DNA of 64,000 bases from Oidiodendron maius Zn (lineage: Eukaryota > Ascomycota > Leotiomycetes > Myxotrichaceae). Below, in pieces: positions 57,201 through 64,000 of the stretch. Every line of letters starts with the position of its first letter. Position 1 is the stretch's first letter. The stretch is from NCBI GenBank assembly GCA_000827325.1, contig KN832872.1:1922001-1986000 (forward strand). Direction: 5' to 3'. Under the pieces are notes generated by a model that saw only the letters and a list, made by a program, of their open reading frames with translations, did no database searches and had not been told where the DNA came from. A program made the position numbers and the translations under genes.

Positions 57201-60137
57201 AAGGTTATAAAGCCTTTAGCTAGATTATATATAAGGTATTCCTATATAGTAGTTAGCTCCTTAATTAAATACTTATTTAAGTAACTGAACCTAAGTATAT
57301 TATCCTTAATAAGCTTAATCTTATAGTTAGCCTTTTAATATAGAGGTAAGGTATTAGATTCCTTTTTAGACTAGAAGTCTAGGAAGTTATAGTAAGTCTA
57401 AGGGACTTGCTATTAAAGTATCTCCTTTATCTCTAGATTAGAGTCTACTACTAGGTTCTAGTATCTATCCTTAATTATATAGTCAAGGCTATCTAGTATA
57501 ATCAAGAAGATCTCTATTCCTGGTTAGTATATATTAAGCTAGAAGCTATTAGTAGTAATAGTCTTGATCTTAAGAATCGATACCTGTTTCTAATTAGACT
57601 ATTTAAGGAAAGCCTTTAGCTTGCTTTCTCTTTCCTGGCTAGATAGTCAGTAGTCTTTAGAAAGCCTTAGCTCTTGATTTATTTATATAAGGTCTTCCTG
57701 GTTCTATTGTTCCTATATAATACTATATTTAGCTAATGGTTATTATATTAATATAGGAATAGCTAGTTACTTATATATTAATATATTAAGGGGTAGCTAT
57801 CTATTCTAGATTAACTATAATTTCTTGTCTTAGAGTTCTAGAGGGTTTATCTAATTTAATCTAATAGCTAAATTAAATTATAAGTCTAGTAATAAGGAAG
57901 CTACTTTATTATCTAGAGATAGCTCTTTAGCTAGGTCCTTTATTAAGATATTAATCTAGATCCTATCCTTCTATCTCTTCTTATTATAGGCAATTAGACT
58001 ATTCTTCTAGAATAGATCCTACTAATATTATAGCTAGACCCTTTAAGACTAGATCTTATTTCTAGAGTATATAGTAATAGTTTAGAAGTAAGTCTTATTA
58101 GAGGGAAATTTCTATAGCTACTATAGCTATTAGTAATAAACATTAATTAAAACATGAAAATAATCAAAGAAATTCCTTCTAATAATAATATTATAAGAGT
58201 CTAGCTCTATAATTAGTATTGAAAGGTTATAGATTCTATAACTATTAATCTTAATATTAAACAAGAGATATTAGGATATTAGAGATTCTTTCTTACTATT
58301 AAATCCCTTAGAATAGATAGTCTAAAGAAGCTATCTAGGCTTTAAGTTAAAAGTATAGTAAAGGTCTAATATAAATTTTAAATCAAGGAAGATATAGCTA
58401 CTTGCTCTAGTATTACTAAAGGCTTTAGCTTAGATTATAATTCTATTCTTATAGAGTATATATATAAAGGTAAAGGAGTTATCTACTATTAGTAAACTTA
58501 AATCAATCTACTAGAGGTTAAATATATAGGCTCTAAAAGAGGAGCTTTAGCTTAGAGCTTCTAGTTTTCTAACTTAGATTTAGAGTCTATTTTATTATTT
58601 GCTTTATTACTAGAAATCTTAATATTTTATTTAATCTTATTAATCCTTAGTATAGTATAAAGATTAGAGTAAAAGCTAGCGAAGTACTCTACTTTACTAT
58701 AATTAAAGTAAGATACTTTTAGTAGATTAGTTACTAGTATAAAGGATACTCTAGAACCTGGAGTTAATGAATCCCTTTTCTTAGCTATAGATAGAGCTTA
58801 GAATAGTCTATATAAATATCTAGATACTAGTAGTATATCTAAAGATAGCTATATAGTAGAACTACTAGGTTTTATAGTTTATATAACTATAGGATTAGGC
58901 TAGTAATACTAGACCTGACTTATAGGTAGGAATTAGTAATAGAGCTCCTTAAGGTTAATGCTTAGTCTCTAGTACTTATATACTAGTTCCTAGTATATAG
59001 AGTATTAATAGTATATAGCTAGAAGCTAGTTCTTGAATTCTTTATTTAGCTTATATTATAAGTAACTTTACTATATAATAGAGAGGACCTTATTTACTAA
59101 GGCTAGATATATAAACTTAGTATAGAATTTATTAAAGTCCTGTTCTAGAGAATACTTCAAAGTATAAAAAGAGTTCTCTAATTGCTTAGTCTTAAAGTGG
59201 TTCTAGAAGACTATATTCAGATACTCTAGTATCTTATCTATAGTTAGCTAAGGATCTAGACTATCCTTATTGATCCTTAGTTCTAGGAAGCTCTAGGCCT
59301 TGCCTTTAGTATAACTAAAGATATAATTGATCCAGTCCTATTCTATAGACTACTAGTCTATATTAGTATATAGTTTTCCTTATAGAAGAGATCTCTAGAT
59401 AATATAAGTAGATAAAATACTATTATTAAGCTTAGTAAAATCTATATACTTAGAGGAATACTTTATTGATTATAGATAGCTCTAATTATACTAGTAGTGT
59501 CTAGAGCTATAATCCTAATAAGATCTATAGAAGCTATTAAAAGGAGAGTTGTCTAGGCTTTCTAGTAGATAGTGAAGGGGTTCTTAAGTATCTAGTATAC
59601 TAGTCCTTAGGTCCTTAGCTGGAAACTATACTAGAAGACTCTAAAACTGCTTATCTATTAGCTAGACTAAAGATCTAATAAGGTTCAATAAGCTCTAATT
59701 TAGATATACCTTTAGTTCTAGATTTTAAGTAAAGTCTAAATTAATTAGCTAGAACTTAAGGATAGAGTCTCTAAACTATATAGGAGATATTTCCTAGTAA
59801 GTAGAGGATTCTCCTATCTTTTAAATAGCTGCTACTTTATCTATAGGCTTATATTATATAGTTGATATTATTGCTAATATAGAGGTTAATAATAAAGGCT
59901 TAGTATTTTAGGCTCTTCTTAAGAAGGGCTAGCTTAACTCAATTAAAAGGAGCTAGAAAGGATAGTAATAGATAGAAGGCTCTAATCTAATATCTCTTCT
60001 ACTTAACTTCTAGTTAGAGTAAGCTTATAGAATATTATATTATAGCTTTGTAGATCTATTTAATATAGTAGATTTAATATAAAAAAGAGGGATATATTTA
60101 AGCTCTATCTCTAGAAGGTTTATTAAGTTTATTCTAA

Positions 60138-60351
60138 TATAATAACTTAAAAGGAATAGAGATCTTAACCTAGAGGTAAAGGCTTAAAGGTATATTTAAC
60201 TATCAATTGACTTAATTAAGAGAATAAACTAAAGAGTAAAGAGAATAAAAAGAAGAGAGTCTTTATATAAAGGAGGTCTAGTTAGGTAATCTAGTAGAGT
60301 AAGGTTATATAGTTCTAGTATATATATATTGAAAGGTTTAGTATTATAATA
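60138..60351 (-). repeat. Gypsy LTR (element 5' side)
   Basis: 214 bp partner of 54017-54229, one single-base length difference; followed by the ATTAG duplication. Confidence 0.87.
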
Positions 60352-63300
60352 ATTAGTCTACTTTATTACTTATATTAGAAAGCTTTATTTATATAGAGTA
60401 TCTAGAAGCCTAGTATAATTAACTATATTAAAGGCTTTTTTAATATTAAGCTAAAGTAATAAGGCTATTACTTTATAGCTCTAGACTATCTATACTACTT
60501 TAATAACTAAATATATAGCAAGTTCTATAGACTACTCTTTTCTATTCTTTATTTAACTCTCTAGTAGTAATTATTATAACTCTACTATATCTATAATTTA
60601 ACTCTTTATTACTTCTTTAATAAGTTTTCTAACTATATTTAGTAAAGAGATTAGTCTCTAGTTTTTAGCTATTTATTATTATATTAGTATCTTATCTAGT
60701 TTCTTAAGGATTACTACTTCTATACTATAGAATTACTTTAGGAAGTATTTAAAGTTAAAGCTAGTTTAGGTTATAGCTATAAGAATTATTAAAAGAGGTC
60801 TATTATATACTTTTAGGAACCTTACTAGAAGGTTATTACTTGGTTCTAGTACTTTCTAGACTCTTTATTTAAGTCTTTCCTTTATTTCCTTTATAGTAAC
60901 TACCTTTTTAATAGAGAATTACTACTAGATTAAAGCCTCTTTCTAGATAGTATTCTTGATATTCTAGAAGTCTACTTTATTATTAGAGAAGAATCTCTCT
61001 ACTAAGGTTTTATTCTTTTCTTTATAAGTAAATACTAACTAAAGAGTATCCTTACTTTAATATAATAGTAATATTATTAGTAACTCTTAAAGAGTATAAC
61101 TTCTTAGTTATATCTACTATTAAAGTTTCTAAAGAGTCTTTAGCTATTTTAAGGCTTTAGTAAAGGCTAGTCTTTAATACCTTATTTATATTTCTTAGAT
61201 TATTTACCTTTATTTCTAGATAGCTTCTTAAAGCTTTATCTATATATATTATAATATTACTATATAATAGCTATATTATACTACTAATATCTCTATTACT
61301 ACTTTATCTATTTCCTTATTTTACTATAGTTTACTTTAATTATAGCTAGTCTTATACTATAAAGTTAAAATATTAATAATTCTCTAGAGTTATTATATAA
61401 ACTAATTAGTTATATAATTAAAGGCTTCTAGAGAGCTAATAGAGAAAGGTATTTTTAGAGTTTTTACTTCTATTACTATTAGGTCTTTATCTATCTTTAT
61501 TTATAATTACTTTAATAGTATACTAGAGAGTTACTAGTATTATATATTTTTAACTTATATAAGTTAGGCTATATAGTCTAATCTAGTATAGTCTAAGCTC
61601 CCCTTATAGTATACCTATAGTATCTCTATATATTATATAAAGTCTAATATTCTATCTTTATTCTCTCTATACTTTATATTTCTTTATCTAATAGATTCTC
61701 TCTATAATATAGCTAGTATAAAGTTCTAGTATTATATTATTAAAAGGAATACTTCTATATATTATAAGGTTCTCTTTTCTCTATTCTATTATAAGTAATA
61801 AAGGTTTATATTACTAACTACTAGATAGTAACTCTCTAGTAGTCTTTTAGAGAATATCTAGAGAAGGCTCTACTAGTCTAGTCTCTTATATAGTAAGTAT
61901 ATTAATTATATTATTAATAGTTTAAATCTATCCTTAAAGATAACTCTATACTAGTTTGTCTCTATAGCCTATAATTACTCTATAATCCTATAGTATTTAT
62001 AGATATATAGTATTATCTAGCTATTACCTTTATAGACTAGATAGTATTTACTATTAGCTAGATAGTAGAGTTATCTAGTTCTTAAGCTTTTAACTAGTTC
62101 CTATATAGCTATTATATTATACTTACTATAATCCTCTAGTATAATTAGTATTATCTTCTAGTTCTTTTCTATATTCTAATATACTACTAATAGTATTATT
62201 AGAAGGGGTTAAAGCTACTTACTATAATATCTTAAATACTTTATATTCTCTAGATCCTTACTATACTTATATTATAGTCTTACTAGATAAATATTATAAT
62301 ATCTTAATATATCTTTATTATCTAGATAGTTCCTAAAGGTCTTTCTCTTTTAGCTACTAGCTAGCTAAAGATATATTAGAAGCTCCTTAGCTATAGTAGT
62401 CTTTTATATATAACTAAACAGAAGCTATCTATATCTTCTTCTAGTTATAAGGCTAGTATATTATCTATATTACTACTACTATTTCTCTAATAGAAATAGA
62501 ATTATATTATAAAGCTAGTCTATAATATAAAAGAGAGTAGTAAGCTTCTACTATACTTTCCTATATATTCTTAGTCTATTACTAAAGCTTATCTCTAGTA
62601 TATATTTTAAAGGGATATTAAGGCTCTAGTAACCTCTCTTATACTCTTTACTCTATTTGCTCTTTAAGCTTATATTAGTCTATTATATCTATTACTCTAT
62701 AGCTTTATCTATAGACTAATATATATATTTATTCTTTTAGGCTATATAGATAGTATTATATAGGTCTCTTATAGATACCTTATAGCTACTTTATCTAACT
62801 ATTACTACTATTATATACTATACCTTATAGTAATATACTATTTTATATTACTTTACTAGATCTTCTCTTATAGTAAGGCTAACTATATCTTATAGAAGTT
62901 ATAAAGTATATAACTCTAGCTAAGTATTATATAAATACTTTTCTCTTTTATTAACTAAAGTATATATATCCTCTCCTCTACTTTCTAGCTATCTGCTTTA
63001 CCTATTCTTTAAACGCTTTGCTTTACCTATATCTATTAAACCCTATATTTATAAAGTTAAAGTTATAGTATTATATAATTGCTATATATCCTTAAGTCTA
63101 CCTCTATAGTAGAGTTCCTCTATACTATATATCTGTAGGTTTACTATAAAGCTAAAGCTATAGTACCTATATTATCCCCCTAGAATTCCTTTGATTAACT
63201 AGTATAATCACTATAACCCTCTAGTCCTTATATAGATTTCTTTACTTAATAAGAGCTCCAAGTGTTTATTGGTTAACGAGAGCTCCGATAGATGTTTTGT

Positions 63301-63672
63301 AGGTCCTTCAAGTGACTATCGTTGTGCCTGCAATCTCGATGCTTTTAGGTGAAAATTTTTTATATACTCTAGAGGTGTCCTATTGTACGACTAGGCAGCG
63401 GTTCCACATCACCTCTGTATTGCAGTGATTGAAGGCCTATTCCCTAGGTAGGTAGTTGTATATCGGATAGTTTTTATACCTATTTTGATAGTAGTCCTCT
63501 GTTCTGGGTGGCAGCTTATTACCAGCGTCGTACAGGCGTAACCCTGTCGTACAACCAGCGACGCCCACACCAGCTCCATCGAATGCGCTGGTCTCCCGTT
63601 GGCTCTATAATAATATCGCAATCATAGGTTCGTAGCCAGCACCACGTACAGGTGGGAGTTCGACTTTTGCTG

Positions 63673-63689
63673 GCCTTCTGATATGAGTA
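63673..63689. repeat. Right copy of the 17-bp target-site duplication of the LINE
   Basis: Identical to 45720-45736; marks the 5' junction of the LINE in the flavoprotein pseudogene. Confidence 0.88.
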
Positions 63690-64000
63690 AGTCGAAGCAA
63701 AAAATATTCAATAAAGTATTATGCTATTCTCCAATCAGTAATTCAGCTTGAAGATACGGATAGCATAAGGCACTTTCAAAGACTGTCCATACAAGGTATG
63801 CAGCATAGCATGCCCCGTACGATCCGCAGCACAAGCAGTCCGATACACTTGTCCACCCTTCCCATATTCCAGGCTCTGTCCACCTAACGCCCTTTGGTAT
63901 ATTCGTCCATCTTCAGTTCTTGAAAATGCCATGCCATAATTCTCGAGTTCATATACTGCCTTCGGTGCCTCTCGACTCATATAATGGATAGCGTCTTGAT
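63673..64000 (-). pseudogene. Flavoprotein pseudogene, upstream part (runs off the right edge)
   Basis: The minus strand from the window end reads [42 protein letters not shown] and HTLYGQSLK, the FAD-domain region of the succinate dehydrogenase flavoprotein just upstream of the sequence at 45736. After SLK a GTGCCT donor appears to start a short intron, and the continuation (FIEYF.., LLISEG) needs a further frame change across a 7-T run near 63700, so this half is damaged too. The 5' end of the gene lies beyond 64000. Together with 44453-45736 it forms one gene split by the 18-kb island. Confidence 0.85.

Larger units (their letters stand above)
54017..60351 (-). mobile_element. RIP-mutated Ty3/gypsy retrotransposon with paired LTRs
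   Basis: LTRs at 54017-54229 (213 bp) and 60138-60351 (214 bp), flanked by the 5-bp target duplication ATTAG (54012-54016 and 60352-60356). LTR ends read TATAATAACTT and ATTATAATA, consistent with mutated TG..CA. The coding strand is minus: around 56842-56807 the reverse-transcriptase motif YLDDILIYLED is still legible, followed by FIISIDRI and FLRFYNFY stretches typical of gypsy reverse transcriptase, all broken by TAA/TAG stops that arise from CAA, CAG and TGG codons. Lower coordinates should hold RNase H and integrase, higher ones gag, but I could not delimit them. It lies inside the LINE reverse-transcriptase region. Confidence 0.87.
45737..63672 (-). mobile_element. RIP-mutated Tad1/I-type LINE retrotransposon, interrupted by later elements
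   Basis: The outermost element of the island, read on the minus strand with its 5' end at 63672. Its 3' end carries TAA repeats (TTA on the plus strand, from 45737) and it is flanked by a 17-bp target duplication, both typical of LINEs. Reverse-transcriptase motifs survive as stop-riddled sequence: the segment equivalent to LDIKGAFDTVNHTRL near 60411-60440, and QGSPLSP..FADD-type segments near 53950 and 53819-53839. These are separated by a gypsy insertion (54012-60356), and the 3' part by a copia insertion (46608-53220). Removing both leaves about 5 kb. No long ORF survives; CpA is almost absent and TpA abundant, as after RIP. The outer ends (45760-46100 and about 63240-63672) are much less affected. 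Confidence 0.8.

Overview
The window comes from a filamentous ascomycete (Pezizomycotina). Genes are split by short introns, mostly 46-82 nt, with GTRNGT donors and CTRAC-type branch points. Fungal-type families dominate (Zn2Cys6 regulators, TFIIIC tau138, PFA3, AIM6, Ybp2), and an 18-kb block at the right end is transition-mutated and extremely A+T-rich, the signature of repeat-induced point mutation (RIP). I cannot name the species.

Layout, 1-44.3 kb (gene-rich). Partial Q/N/H-rich protein (-, 1-129); DNA polymerase delta catalytic subunit (+, 841-4300); Zn2Cys6 regulator (+, 7262-9301) behind a 3-kb leader/promoter; cyanase (-, 9929-10633); TauD/TfdA-type dioxygenase (+, 12894-14455); second zinc-cluster regulator (-, 14809-17643) with a coding minisatellite and one unresolved exon junction; GNAT acetyltransferase (+, 18228-19219); unknown acidic/basic protein (+, 19735-20348); amidase (+, 20618-22113); three tandem paralogues of an unrecognised family, the third broken (-, 22727-25727); AIM6-like protein (-, 25968-27462); lysine-rich conserved protein (+, 28011-29012); TFIIIC tau138-like protein (+, 29355-35291); UBC6/UBE2J-type E2 (-, 35927-36999); PFA3-type palmitoyltransferase (-, 37394-39004); second GNAT (-, 39661-40446); carboxymuconolactone-decarboxylase-like protein (-, 40931-41799); Ybp2-like protein (+, 42432-44298).

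Right end, 44.4-64.0 kb. A degenerate succinate dehydrogenase/fumarate reductase flavoprotein gene on the minus strand is cut in two by a nested retroelement island. The outermost element is a Tad1/I-type LINE (-) with a 17-bp target duplication and a TAA-repeat tail. It is interrupted by a Ty1/copia element (+; two 318-bp LTRs, TSD TATAT) and a Ty3/gypsy element (-; LTRs 213/214 bp, TSD ATTAG). The copia element holds a 716-bp tRNA-like SINE (-; 12-bp TSD) that is not RIP-mutated and is therefore the youngest insertion.

Housekeeping genes (replication, Pol III transcription, ER ubiquitylation, palmitoylation, peroxide-stress control) are mixed with accessory metabolic genes. I see no single pathway or biosynthetic cluster. 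The most novel items are the tandem paralogue family with its 15-residue repeat array, the apparent absence of the B-block region from the tau138-like protein, and the nested island with its unmutated SINE.
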